From assembly GCA_900539225.1 (NCBI GenBank), contig UQBO01000002.1, positions 102,110-166,109 of the forward strand: a stretch of DNA of 64,000 bases, read 5' to 3'. This document shows, in pieces, positions 40,737 through 49,294 of this stretch; position 1 is the first letter of the stretch, and every line of letters starts with the position of its first letter. The position numbers were made by a program, and so were the translations under genes. Source of the stretch: an uncultured Eubacteriales bacterium. Lineage in GTDB: Bacteria; Bacillota; Clostridia; Tissierellales; Peptoniphilaceae. The notes beneath the pieces are model-generated. The model did no database searches, had not been told where the DNA came from, and saw only the letters and a list, made by a program, of their open reading frames with translations.

Positions 40737-41498
40737 ATGGAAAAAGAAAATTTCAGCCCGAAAGAGATATTGTCTATGACCTTGGCGAGTGGGGTCAATA
40801 AGACTAAGTTTAAGACTAGAACACAGTTCTTCTTAGGCGTTCTAGCGGGCATGTATATAGCGATGGGCGGAGCGGCATCGACTATTGTCAATAGTCTTGG
40901 TAAAGGCTTTAATCCGCAAATAACAAGAGTACTAGTTGGCCTGACATTCACCATCGGCATAGTGGCCGTAGTAGTTGGCGGAGCAGAGCTATTCACAGGC
41001 AATATACTTATGTTTGGTGCAATGCTCGACAAAAGAACTAAGCCAGCGACTTTATTATACAATTGGTTAAAGATATACGTATATAATTTTATAGGTGCAC
41101 TGCTATTTGCCTGTGTAGTTTATTATTCAAATATCTTATCCGATGGCACTAAGGAGCTCTTCGTAAACATCTTTAACGCGAAGACATCACAAGGCTTTTT
41201 CGAACTCTTTGTAAAAGGCATTGGATGTAACTTGCTTGTATGCTTGTCAGTTTGGCTTGCAACTGCAAGTAAGGAGATAACAGCAAAAGTATTTGCCTCA
41301 GCATTCCCAGTTGCAATCTTTGTTATAGCAGGCTTCGAGCACTGCGTTGCCAATATGTTTTATTTGCCGATAGCTATGATGATTAGCGGCACACTTAATC
41401 TGGCAGCAATGTTTCACAATTTACTTCCAGTTACACTTGGCAATATCGCAGGCGGCATGATGCTAATCACTATGTATTACTACGCTTATAAAGATTAA
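40737..41498 (+). CDS. Formate/nitrite transporter family channel (FocA-type)
   Basis: 253 residues with six membrane helices, the standard FNT size. LGVLAGMYIAMGGAAST, VGGAELFTGN and VIAGFEHCVANMFYLP are the family signatures; the central histidine is in GFEHCVANM (near 201). Pentameric channels of this family pass formate, nitrite, hydrosulfide or lactate. Formate is a reasonable guess in a cell with fermentative pyruvate metabolism, but no pyruvate formate-lyase is in the window. AGGGGG lies seven bases before the ATG and can be hidden in the upstream hairpin. Confidence 0.88.
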   Translation: MEKENFSPKEILSMTLASGVNKTKFKTRTQFFLGVLAGMYIAMGGAASTIVNSLGKGFNPQITRVLVGLTFTIGIVAVVVGGAELFTGNILMFGAMLDKRTKPATLLYNWLKIYVYNFIGALLFACVVYYSNILSDGTKELFVNIFNAKTSQGFFELFVKGIGCNLLVCLSVWLATASKEITAKVFASAFPVAIFVIAGFEHCVANMFYLPIAMMISGTLNLAAMFHNLLPVTLGNIAGGMMLITMYYYAYKD

Positions 41499-41515
41499 TT
41501 AAATATATAGCATTA

Positions 41516-41550
41516 GAACAAGTACTTATACGAGCACTTGTTCTTTTTTT
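41516..41550 (+). terminator. Terminator of focA-type gene
   Basis: Ten-position stem with one mismatch (41516-41525 with 41534-41543), 8-nt loop, then seven T. Confidence 0.85.
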
Positions 41551-41555
41551 GCATC

Positions 41556-41582
41556 AAAAAAGGCCAAGCTATATGCTTGACC
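41556..41582 (-). terminator. Terminator of SLH-like protein gene
   Basis: Eight-bp stem (41562-41569 with 41575-41582, one G-U pair on the RNA), 5-nt loop; six T follow on the minus strand. Confidence 0.8.
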
Positions 41583-41614
41583 ATGTGAATCGTTTTAATT
41601 ATCTATTACTATTT

Positions 41615-42217
41615 CTATTTCTTTAAGTTTAATACTTTTAATAGGCTGAGCGTCGAGCCTTTCTTAGGAGTTTTAAGTGCGTTAGTCGTCATCAAAGCCA
41701 TCTCGCCACGATTAAGAAAGTCATCAGGCTTTAGATCAAGATCATCCATAAGGCCATAAGTCACTGCGTAGTCAGAAACCATATCCCACTTTTTCGCCTC
41801 GGATGAATAATCAAGTATCCTTAAGAGTATTGCTTGATACTGCCTAACAGTTACATAGTCACCGTAGCCAAACTTGTCCTTCGTTACACCATGTATATAG
41901 CCGTTCGAAACAGCCCAGTTGATGTAAGGCAAGTAGACTTTGCTTGCGCTCTTAAGATCAGTGAACTTTGTTTCGGAGCTATACTTTTTCGCTCTTTCTT
42001 CATCATTCATAAGCCTCGATAGTATAACTATGAGGTCCTCTCTCTTAAGATTCTTATCAAGCATCAAGTCGCCCGATGAGTCACCTTGTATTATATTGTA
42101 TGACTTAAGCTCTTCGGCACTCTTCTTGTACTTAGTTGCTACACTCGTTGCGCATAGATTTGTACTAGCAAATATAACTAAGGCAAAAAATAGGCAGAGC
42201 ATAAATTTTTTTTTCAT
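41615..42217 (-). CDS. Exported protein with S-layer-homology-like repeats
   Basis: 200 residues from the ATG at 42217, eight bases after TGGAG; a GTG three codons upstream is also in frame. A signal peptide of about 24 residues (KKKFMLCLFFALVIFASTNLCA) is followed by three degenerate SLH-like modules (for example FTDLKSASKVYLPYINWAVSNGYIHGVTKDKFGYGDYVTVRQYQAILLRIL), the type that binds secondary wall polymers. No further effector domain remains, so the protein is essentially a wall-binding module. It is divergent from the large S-layer protein gene. Confidence 0.78.
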   Translation of the reverse strand: MKKKFMLCLFFALVIFASTNLCATSVATKYKKSAEELKSYNIIQGDSSGDLMLDKNLKREDLIVILSRLMNDEERAKKYSSETKFTDLKSASKVYLPYINWAVSNGYIHGVTKDKFGYGDYVTVRQYQAILLRILDYSSEAKKWDMVSDYAVTYGLMDDLDLKPDDFLNRGEMALMTTNALKTPKKGSTLSLLKVLNLKK

Positions 42218-42358
42218 GCATACCACTCCACTTATATTATACTACATATATGTGGCTTAATATGTTAAGTTCGTGTTACAAAACACGTTTTATTATTGAT
42301 AATTACTTAAAAAAGGCAGATTTTTAACTAGATTGTAATAATTTATTCATATTTTATA

Positions 42359-42367
42359 TGTTATAAT
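42359..42367 (+). promoter_or_regulatory. Extended -10 promoter of S-layer-type gene
   Basis: TGT TATAAT (42359-42367). The only TTGTAA nearby (42333-42338) is 23 bp away, too far for a standard -35. Confidence 0.6.
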
Positions 42368-42420
42368 GAGTACATAAGAAGTAGTAATTACTTATGATTA
42401 GTTATGAAAGGAGCAAAAAC

Positions 42421-44652
42421 ATGAAAAATAACTTAAAAAGAGTATTTAGTTTAGTACTTGCACTTATGCTATGTATTACATTTATACCTATGACTACAGC
42501 AAGTGCAAAAACTTTTAAAGACGTGCCTAAATCACATTGGGCATACACTTACATCAACGAGATGAGTAATCAAGGATATATATCAGGTTATCCTAATGGA
42601 ACATTTAAACCAAGAAAGAATATCACATTCTTAGAAGCAATGAGGTTTGCAGCTATACTTACACAATATGATGCAAATGCATTACAAGCTGCAAGACAAG
42701 TTTGGCAAAGTAAAGTTGTTGCACTAGGAGTTCCTAAGTGGGCACAAGACAATGTTGTTAAGTGCTTAGCAAAGGGAGTAGTTGATATGAAGACACTTCA
42801 AGCAGCTAAGAAGAACAAGATGTTCACAACAAACAAAGCAGTAAGCAGAGTTAATCTAGCAGAATACTTTGCAAAGGCTATGGGAGTTAAGTCAACTGAT
42901 CCAGTTATTGCACTTCCATTTAAGGACGTTAAAGACATTCCTGAACACTTAAGAGCTCATGTATCTGGTCTTATAGATGCAGGAGTTATTTCTCCACAAG
43001 GCGCTGGAAAAGGATATTTCTACCCAAGACAAGCAGTTAAGAGAGAACAAGTTGCTAGGATGGTTTACGCAGCACTTCAATATCAAGCAAAAAATACAAA
43101 CCCAGTTAATCCAGTTAACCCAGTTAACCCAGTAAATCCAGTTAATCCGGTAAACCCTGTAAATCCAGTTAATCCAACACCAACTATAGTTACAGGTACA
43201 ATTAAGGAAATATCTGTTACAGGCATCTCAGCTATCATGCTAGTAAACGATAACACTACTAATGGCAAGGTATTCTCAGTAGATGCTACAACAGTTATCA
43301 CAGTTGACGGTAGCATTGGCAATATCTCAAGCTTATTAGTTGGACAAAACGTTACAGTTACAGCTAACTCAGCTTTAGGAGTAATGCAAGCTAAGTCAAT
43401 CAACGCTAAGGGAGTAGAATTCAGCCTTGAAGGTGAAGTAACAAACGTTGATAACTCAAATAAAGAAATAAAGATTTCTTATACAGATAATAATAAGAAC
43501 AAAGTTTCAAGAGTATTTAAAGTTGATTCAAGTTCATCAATCACTATGAACAACAGAACTAGAGATTTAGTAGATATTAAGAATGGCGCTCAAGTTAAGG
43601 CAACTATCCGCAACAATATTGTTAAAACACTTGAAGTAACTTCATCATCAGATGATTACAAGGGTTATATAAAGAAATTAACTTATAGAGACATCACTAT
43701 AGTTTCATTAAATGGTAGAGAAAATACTTACAATTTACCAAGAAATGAAAGAGACTATGATATATATGACAGTAGAGACAACTCTAGAAGATCTTATAGA
43801 GAACGTAAATTGACATATGATGAACTAGCAAGACTTGGTTCAGTATATGTTGAAATAGAAACAGACGCTAAATATGATGACGAAGTTGTATCAATAGATG
43901 TTGGAGATGGCTTTGATAATGAATATATCGTATATAGAAACAATAGTAGGGGCAGAGACCGTGATCAATGGTCAATAGAATTATATCCAAAGGATTCAAC
44001 AAATAGCTATAGAGATAGAGAAACTTATTACTACGATTACGATTTAAGAGCAGATAACTTTGACTCAAGAAGTGGCGTAAGAGTAAGAGATATAGGTGAA
44101 GGATCAAGAGTAGTTATTCTTGAAAAGGATAAAGATCTTATCAAGAAGATCATGGTTATTGATTCAAGATATAATAGTGGATATAGCTATAATGATAACT
44201 ATATCTATGGTAAAGTAACAAGAAAAGGAAATGCTTTTTTAGAAGTATCAGATAATTACTCTAGTAAAGAATATATTATAGATTCTAGCATTTCAATTAC
44301 AGGCATAACAGAAGGTTACTCTTATTATTTCAAAGTTAGCGATAAAAATGGTAGGCCGAAACTAATAAATTGGTATGATAAAGAACCAAGCGACTTTAGA
44401 AATAATAGCAGATACGGATATGACAAAACTATAACTATCAAATATATTTGGTCACAAAATAGTAAAAGTACAATTTATTTAGCAGATAGTAATGGCAACG
44501 ACTATTATATTGATAGTGAAACTGATGTATCTGGATATTATAAGGATTTCTACGAATTGAGAGATGCAGACAGAAGATATATTGAAGGATCAAGGGCTGA
44601 TATAACATCAAGCAGTGGCGGATATATAAGTAAAATAAATATTTACAGATAA
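42421..44652 (+). CDS. S-layer-type protein with SLH modules and (NPV)n linker
   Basis: 743 residues from ATG 42421, with AAAGGAGC eleven bases upstream; nine upstream codons in frame lack a ribosome site. A signal peptide ends near ASAK (residue 30). SLH modules follow: FKDVPKSHWAYTYINEMSNQGYISGYPNGTFKP, a middle divergent one, and FKDVKDIPEHLRAHVSGLIDAGVISP with REQVARMVYAAL. A linker of eight Asn-Pro-Val repeats (residues 227-250) leads to a long beta-rich region (about 260-743) dense in Tyr, Asp, Arg and Ser. The SLH modules should attach it to the cell wall, with the C-terminal part exposed. A well-placed extended -10 (TGT TATAAT, 42359-42367) precedes it, suggesting strong expression. 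Confidence 0.87.
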   Translation: MKNNLKRVFSLVLALMLCITFIPMTTASAKTFKDVPKSHWAYTYINEMSNQGYISGYPNGTFKPRKNITFLEAMRFAAILTQYDANALQAARQVWQSKVVALGVPKWAQDNVVKCLAKGVVDMKTLQAAKKNKMFTTNKAVSRVNLAEYFAKAMGVKSTDPVIALPFKDVKDIPEHLRAHVSGLIDAGVISPQGAGKGYFYPRQAVKREQVARMVYAALQYQAKNTNPVNPVNPVNPVNPVNPVNPVNPVNPTPTIVTGTIKEISVTGISAIMLVNDNTTNGKVFSVDATTVITVDGSIGNISSLLVGQNVTVTANSALGVMQAKSINAKGVEFSLEGEVTNVDNSNKEIKISYTDNNKNKVSRVFKVDSSSSITMNNRTRDLVDIKNGAQVKATIRNNIVKTLEVTSSSDDYKGYIKKLTYRDITIVSLNGRENTYNLPRNERDYDIYDSRDNSRRSYRERKLTYDELARLGSVYVEIETDAKYDDEVVSIDVGDGFDNEYIVYRNNSRGRDRDQWSIELYPKDSTNSYRDRETYYYDYDLRADNFDSRSGVRVRDIGEGSRVVILEKDKDLIKKIMVIDSRYNSGYSYNDNYIYGKVTRKGNAFLEVSDNYSSKEYIIDSSISITGITEGYSYYFKVSDKNGRPKLINWYDKEPSDFRNNSRYGYDKTITIKYIWSQNSKSTIYLADSNGNDYYIDSETDVSGYYKDFYELRDADRRYIEGSRADITSSSGGYISKINIYR
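43099..43170 (+). repeat. Eight 9-bp tandem repeats coding Asn-Pro-Val
   Basis: Eight units of consensus AAYCCNGTW in a row, each one codon triplet NPV, followed by a half unit NP. The units differ at wobble positions, so the array is old enough to have diverged. Confidence 0.92.
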
Positions 44653-44673
44653 TTCAAATAAATAAACTAAATA

Positions 44674-44710
44674 AAAAATCTTAGGGCATTTTGTCCTAAG
44701 ATTTTTTTTT
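44674..44710 (+). terminator. Terminator of S-layer-type gene
   Basis: Twelve-bp A/U-ended stem built on ATCTTAGG and CCTAAGAT, 9-nt loop region, then a run of T. Confidence 0.88.
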
Positions 44711-44804
44711 GCGTTAAAAGCGTTTTACTTAGATTCATCTATGTAAAACTATTTCCATTAATCAATTTAATACAAAAATCATTTCACAAAAGTACTTTCA
44801 TAAC

Positions 44805-44842
44805 AGTGGCAAATCCATTTACATAAGAGTGGCAAATCCATT
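44805..44842. repeat. Short direct repeat in intergenic region
   Basis: AGTGGCAAATCCATT occurs at 44805-44819 and 44828-44842, 23 bp apart. Related words (ATAGTGGCAAGACCAT, TCAAATCCATTTGCC) are found in the gap at 51155-51390. The rest of 44711-44875 holds no gene. Confidence 0.7.
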
Positions 44843-44875
44843 CTCAAAAATCTTACGCCATTAGCAAAAAAATAA

Positions 44876-44904
44876 TTGTAATAATTTTCCTCATATGTTA
44901 TAAT
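44876..44904 (+). promoter_or_regulatory. Promoter of DUF1846 gene
   Basis: TTGTAA (44876-44881), 17-bp spacer, TATAAT (44899-44904) preceded by TGT. Confidence 0.8.
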
Positions 44905-44921
44905 CAAAACGAGGTGAAAAC

Positions 44922-46400
44922 ATGAAACTAGGTTTTTCAAATGAACTATATATAAAGGAACAAAGTGACTATATTTTAAAAAGGGTCGGAAAGTTTGGGA
45001 AGCTTTATATGGAGTTTGGCGGCAAGCTCATCGGCGACAAGCACGCGCAAAGAGTTTTGCCTGGCTACGACGAAGACGTCAAGACTGTTTTACTTGAGAA
45101 GTTAAAGGACAGGATGGAGGTCATCATCACTATACACGCTCAAGACATCATATCAAACAAGCTCAACAACAACACTGGTCTAACATACGAGAGAGAAGCA
45201 ATCAGACTTATCGAGAGACTTAAGGCAAAAGGCATTAAGATCAACAGCGTTGTTATCAACCGTTACAAAAAGGACGAAAATGTTGATAAATTTAAGGAAT
45301 ATATGGAAGCAAGAGGCATGAGGGTTTATCTTCATGACAAGACCGAGGGCTTCCCTAATGACGTTGACAAGATACTTTCTGAAGATGGTTTTGGCAAGCA
45401 TCCATACATTGAGACGACTATGCCAATCATCGTGGTAACTGGTCCAGGTCCTGGTAGCGGCAAGATGACTACATGTCTTTCGCAGCTATATCATGAGTAC
45501 AAACGCGGTGTCAAAGCTGGATATGCGAAGTTCGAGACTTTCCCAGTTTGGAACATGCCTTTAAAGCACGAGCTAAACCTTGCTTATGAGGCGGCAACTG
45601 CTGACCTTAGCGATGTCAATCAAATCGACCCATATCATTTACAAGCTTATGGCGAGATCTCTGTAAATTACAACAGAGACGTACAAGCCTTTCCTATATT
45701 AAAGAAGATTCTTGATAGAATCATGGGTGAGGAGTTCTACAAATCACCAACTGACATGGGCGTTAATAGAATCAAGTCAGGTATAATAGACGAAGAAGTA
45801 GTTAAAGAAGCATCGAGACAAGAAATTATCAGAAGATACTTAAAGGCGCTACTTACTTACAAGATGACTAATCAAAAGAAGGACGAAGCTCAAAGAATCA
45901 AAACGCTTATGGAAGAGCTTAACCTTACCGTTGAGGATAGAAAATCTTTAGTCGCTGCAAGAAATAAAAAAGCTGAACTAATCAAGATGGGTATCACTAA
46001 CTCAAATGTCACAGCTATCGAATATGAAGATACTATCATAACTGGTAGAGACGGCGAGCTTATGGACTCAGCCGCAGCTGCTGCACTTAATCTACTTAAG
46101 TATATATCGAATATACCAGATGATCTACACTTGATAGACAAGGCGATACTTGAACCAATAAAGGAAGTAAAGGGCATAATCGAAAAGAAAGAAAGTCCTT
46201 TATTAAATGTCGAAGAGGTTTTAATCTGCTTAGCAACATCAAAGATGTTTAATCCGAGCGCCAAGCTATGTATAGACAATCTATCTAAGATAAGAAACTT
46301 AAGAGCGCACTCAACAGCTATGCTTAATCTAACAGACATAGAATTATTTAGAAAGTTAAATATAGACTTAACAAGCGATTACATCGATACAAAATTTTAA
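44922..46400 (+). CDS. DUF1846 family protein
   Basis: 492 residues, matching the length of this family. The N-terminal domain begins MKLGFSNELYIKEQSDYILKRVGKFGKLYMEFGGKL and contains DKHAQRVLPGYDEDVK; a glycine-rich nucleotide-type loop VTGPGPGSGKMTTCLSQLYHEY lies near residue 175, followed by FETFPVWNMPLKHELNLAYEAATADL. The family is widespread in Firmicutes and structurally known but without confirmed activity; a phosphate- or nucleotide-binding loop is visible. GAGGTGAAA precedes ATG 44922. Single gene with its own promoter and terminator; cytosolic. Confidence 0.88.
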   Translation: MKLGFSNELYIKEQSDYILKRVGKFGKLYMEFGGKLIGDKHAQRVLPGYDEDVKTVLLEKLKDRMEVIITIHAQDIISNKLNNNTGLTYEREAIRLIERLKAKGIKINSVVINRYKKDENVDKFKEYMEARGMRVYLHDKTEGFPNDVDKILSEDGFGKHPYIETTMPIIVVTGPGPGSGKMTTCLSQLYHEYKRGVKAGYAKFETFPVWNMPLKHELNLAYEAATADLSDVNQIDPYHLQAYGEISVNYNRDVQAFPILKKILDRIMGEEFYKSPTDMGVNRIKSGIIDEEVVKEASRQEIIRRYLKALLTYKMTNQKKDEAQRIKTLMEELNLTVEDRKSLVAARNKKAELIKMGITNSNVTAIEYEDTIITGRDGELMDSAAAAALNLLKYISNIPDDLHLIDKAILEPIKEVKGIIEKKESPLLNVEEVLICLATSKMFNPSAKLCIDNLSKIRNLRAHSTAMLNLTDIELFRKLNIDLTSDYIDTKF

Positions 46401-46406
46401 AAAATA

Positions 46407-46440
46407 CAAAACTCCTGATCAAACGATTAGGAGTTTTCTT
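46407..46440 (+). terminator. Terminator of DUF1846 gene
   Basis: Stem of AAAACTCCT with AGGAGTTTT around a short inner bulge and loop, ending in TTTTCTTT. Confidence 0.85.
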
Positions 46441-46445
46441 TGCAT

Positions 46446-46476
46446 AAAAATGGTCAAGCTCTTAATGAGTTTGACC
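46446..46476 (-). terminator. Terminator of degV
   Basis: Ten-bp stem with one G-U pair (about 46452-46461 with 46467-46476), 5-nt loop; five T follow on the minus strand. Confidence 0.8.
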
Positions 46477-46486
46477 AAATATAAGT

Positions 46487-47359
46487 TTATCTTGTTTCAT
46501 CTAAGTAAGCGATGGCAACAGCACCAGGTCCCAAGTGAGCACCTATTGCTGGGCCTATCTCTCTAATGATGACATCTTTCGTATCTACTTCAGCTGATAT
46601 CATTTCAAAAAGCTTTTGAGCGCCTTCAATATTGTCAGTGTGACCAATAATTGCGTGCTTCAATAAATCTGGATTCTTCTTAGCATCTTCTATGAAAGTA
46701 TTACTTAGCTTCTTGTAAATCTTTGCTTCGCCGCGTACCTTGTCCTTAAGAGCCAAAGCACCATCGTCGTCATCACCAAGCAGCGGCTTGATGTTTAAGA
46801 CTTGGCCAACATTCTTCACGGTCTTAGAAATTCTTCCGCCCATGAATAAGTAGTTTAAGTCATCAACAGTGAAGAGATGAACTACCTTGCCACTAATCTC
46901 GTTTGCTCTTTTTTCAAGCTCGTCAAGTGAGTAGCCTTTGTTTTTCTTTTCAATAATATCTCTAACAATGATTTGCTCACCTATAGTCATCGACTTTGAG
47001 TTGATTGAGACCATGTGTCTTTGGGGATACTTTTCTTCAAGCATCTTAATCGCCATACGAGATGTGTCCCAAGCCGTTGTAAGTCCATAGGAAAGGCAGA
47101 TGTAGATAAAGTCTTCGCCTTCTTTACATACCTTTTCAAAACCTTCTAGGTACTGGTTTAGATTGATCTGACTAGTCTTAAAAATCTTACCCTTTCTCAT
47201 ATCTTTATATATATCAGAGCGCTTTATATCAAGTCCGTCACGTAGGATGGTCTCCACATCATCTGTGTCAATAACACTGACATACAATGCTTCGAGATTA
47301 AATTCTTTTATTTCTTCTTGCGTGAAATCACTCGCACTATCAATTATAATTCTTGTCAT
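46487..47359 (-). CDS. degV: DegV family fatty-acid-binding protein
   Basis: 290 residues. The opening MTRIIIDSASDFTQEEIKEFN, KTSQINLNQYLEGFEKV, SYGLTTAWDTSRMAIKML and DDLNYLFMGGRISKT are the family motifs; the Thr/Ser residues of KTSQ and the second-domain Ser would coordinate a fatty-acid carboxylate. DegV-type proteins (FakB) present fatty acids to the FakA kinase for phospholipid synthesis in Firmicutes. No fakA gene is in the window. GAGAGAGG precedes the ATG. The upstream region is shared with the divergent Xaa-Pro aminopeptidase gene. Confidence 0.9.
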   Translation of the reverse strand: MTRIIIDSASDFTQEEIKEFNLEALYVSVIDTDDVETILRDGLDIKRSDIYKDMRKGKIFKTSQINLNQYLEGFEKVCKEGEDFIYICLSYGLTTAWDTSRMAIKMLEEKYPQRHMVSINSKSMTIGEQIIVRDIIEKKNKGYSLDELEKRANEISGKVVHLFTVDDLNYLFMGGRISKTVKNVGQVLNIKPLLGDDDDGALALKDKVRGEAKIYKKLSNTFIEDAKKNPDLLKHAIIGHTDNIEGAQKLFEMISAEVDTKDVIIREIGPAIGAHLGPGAVAIAYLDETR

Positions 47360-47489
47360 TTTTTACCTCTCTCATACGATTAATTATAACATATAAATTT
47401 ATTAAAGACAAGATAAATGTTGTGCGCATTTAAAGCAATTTGTACAAATAATATATTTTCAAGTCCATATATTAAAAAATCATCGTATG

Positions 47490-47498
47490 TGGTATAAT
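47490..47498 (+). promoter_or_regulatory. Extended -10 promoter of pepP-uvrC operon
   Basis: TGG TATAAT (47490-47498), without a good -35; GGGAGG and ATG 47522 follow. Confidence 0.6.
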
Positions 47499-47521
47499 AC
47501 ATATATAAGGGAGGTTTTATA

Positions 47522-49294
47522 ATGTCAATTGACGATAGAGTTAAAAGTTTAAGAGAATTAATGAAGAAGAACGGCATCACTATGTATATAGTTGCCACAG
47601 CGGACCCACACATGAACGAGTATCTTTCTGATCACTACAAGGACAGAGTCTTCATATCAGGCTTTACTGGCTCACAAGGCAATGTCATCATCACTATGGA
47701 CAAGGCAATGCTATGGGCAGACGGAAGATATCACGTTCAAGCAGAAAATCAATTAAAGGGCACTTCATATGAGCTATATAAATGGGGTAAGCCAGGCGTT
47801 CCGACATTTATGGAATACTTAAGAGACAATGTAGCTAAGGGCGAAGTGATTGGCTTTAATGGCAAGACTTTTTCTGAAGCGATGTTTGAAAGGATAGAGG
47901 ACCTTGTTGATGGTAGGGACGTTAAATTTGTTGACGACGTCGACCTTATTTCAGAGATTTGGACTGATAGACCTGCTCTTAAGAAGGATAAAGCCTTTAT
48001 ACTATCAGATGAAGAGGCTGGTGAAAGCACTAGAGATAAATTAAAGAGATTTAGAGAAGCGCTTAAAGAAGAAGGTGCCGACCTTAGCATAATCGCTTCA
48101 CTTGATGACATCTGCTGGCTATATAATATCAGAGCAAACGATATACAAGACTCACCAGTACTAATTTCTTACGCTTATATCGATTTTGATAAGGCGGCCA
48201 TCTACACAGATCTTGATAAGCTTGATGATGCCATAATCAAGGCACTTAACGCACAAGGCGTTGAAGTTAAGGCATATGAAGCCTTTGAAGATGATTTAAG
48301 AAAGATCAAAGACAAGACTATTTATCTAGATGAAAATAAAATCAATAGATATATGTTTAAGCTAATCGAAGACGACAACTATGTTATTGACGACATAAAC
48401 ATCACTACAAAGTTTAAAGCAGTTAAAAATGATACTGAAATCAAAAATATAAAGAAGGCGCACATAACTGATGGCGTTGCTATAGCGAGATTCATGAAGT
48501 GGCTTAAGGAGTCTGATAAGACTGAGCTTGACGAGCTTACAGTTCAAGACAAACTTCATGAGTTTAGAGCTATGTCAGAAGATTTTTTAGAAGAAAGCTT
48601 CGATACTATCTGCGGTTACGCTGACAATGGCGCAATCGTTCACTATATGTCAAGTGAAGAAACTAACAAAAAGCTTGAAGCAAAGGGACTTTTACTTGTT
48701 GATAGCGGCGGACAATATAAGTTTGGCACAACAGACATTACCAGAACTATGGCGATGGGCGATTTGAGTGATGAAGAAAGAAAAGGATTTACTCTAGTTT
48801 TAAAGGGTTTCATAAGACTTATGAGCGTTGTATTTAAGAAAGGCACTAAGGGATCTTCACTAGATCTATTAGCAAGACTAGACCTTTACAAAAACCAAAT
48901 GGATTATCTTCACGGCACTGGTCACGGCGTTGGCTACTTACTAAATGTTCATGAAGGACCACACAATATTTCATCAAGATATAATGACGTAGACTTAGTT
49001 AAGAACATGATATTCAGCGTTGAACCAGGTGTTTATGAAGACGGTAAATACGGCGTTAGAACTGAAAACCTTGTTTATGTTGAAGACGCAGGCACAAGTA
49101 AATACGGCGAATTCTTTAGACTTGAGCCACTAACATACGCTCCTATCGATAAGGACGCTATAGATAAAGATATGCTTACAGCTGAAGAAATATCGTGGCT
49201 AAACGATTACCATAAAGCCGTTTATGAAAAAATAAGCTCGCTTTTAAATGAAGACGAAAAAGCTTGGCTAAAAAAGGCTACAAGTGAAATTTAA
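47522..49294 (+). CDS. pepP: Xaa-Pro aminopeptidase (M24B)
   Basis: 590 residues, the long three-domain form. Two creatinase-like N-terminal domains (about 1-300) precede the pita-bread catalytic domain (about 310-540), with metal ligands in LLVDSGGQY (Asp), TTDITRT (Asp), HGTGHGVGY (His), VHEGPHN (His/Glu) and GVRTENL (Glu). The enzyme removes the N-terminal residue from X-Pro peptides using two Mn ions, in the cytosol, a job expected in a peptide-fermenting cell. GGGAGG precedes the ATG. Its stop overlaps the first base of uvrC. Confidence 0.93.
   Translation: MSIDDRVKSLRELMKKNGITMYIVATADPHMNEYLSDHYKDRVFISGFTGSQGNVIITMDKAMLWADGRYHVQAENQLKGTSYELYKWGKPGVPTFMEYLRDNVAKGEVIGFNGKTFSEAMFERIEDLVDGRDVKFVDDVDLISEIWTDRPALKKDKAFILSDEEAGESTRDKLKRFREALKEEGADLSIIASLDDICWLYNIRANDIQDSPVLISYAYIDFDKAAIYTDLDKLDDAIIKALNAQGVEVKAYEAFEDDLRKIKDKTIYLDENKINRYMFKLIEDDNYVIDDINITTKFKAVKNDTEIKNIKKAHITDGVAIARFMKWLKESDKTELDELTVQDKLHEFRAMSEDFLEESFDTICGYADNGAIVHYMSSEETNKKLEAKGLLLVDSGGQYKFGTTDITRTMAMGDLSDEERKGFTLVLKGFIRLMSVVFKKGTKGSSLDLLARLDLYKNQMDYLHGTGHGVGYLLNVHEGPHNISSRYNDVDLVKNMIFSVEPGVYEDGKYGVRTENLVYVEDAGTSKYGEFFRLEPLTYAPIDKDAIDKDMLTAEEISWLNDYHKAVYEKISSLLNEDEKAWLKKATSEI

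Noticed and set aside
43083..43403. Open frame opposite the NPV repeats (Gly-Phe-Thr repeats)
   Set aside because: It is the antisense shadow of the tandem repeats, without ribosome site or promoter.
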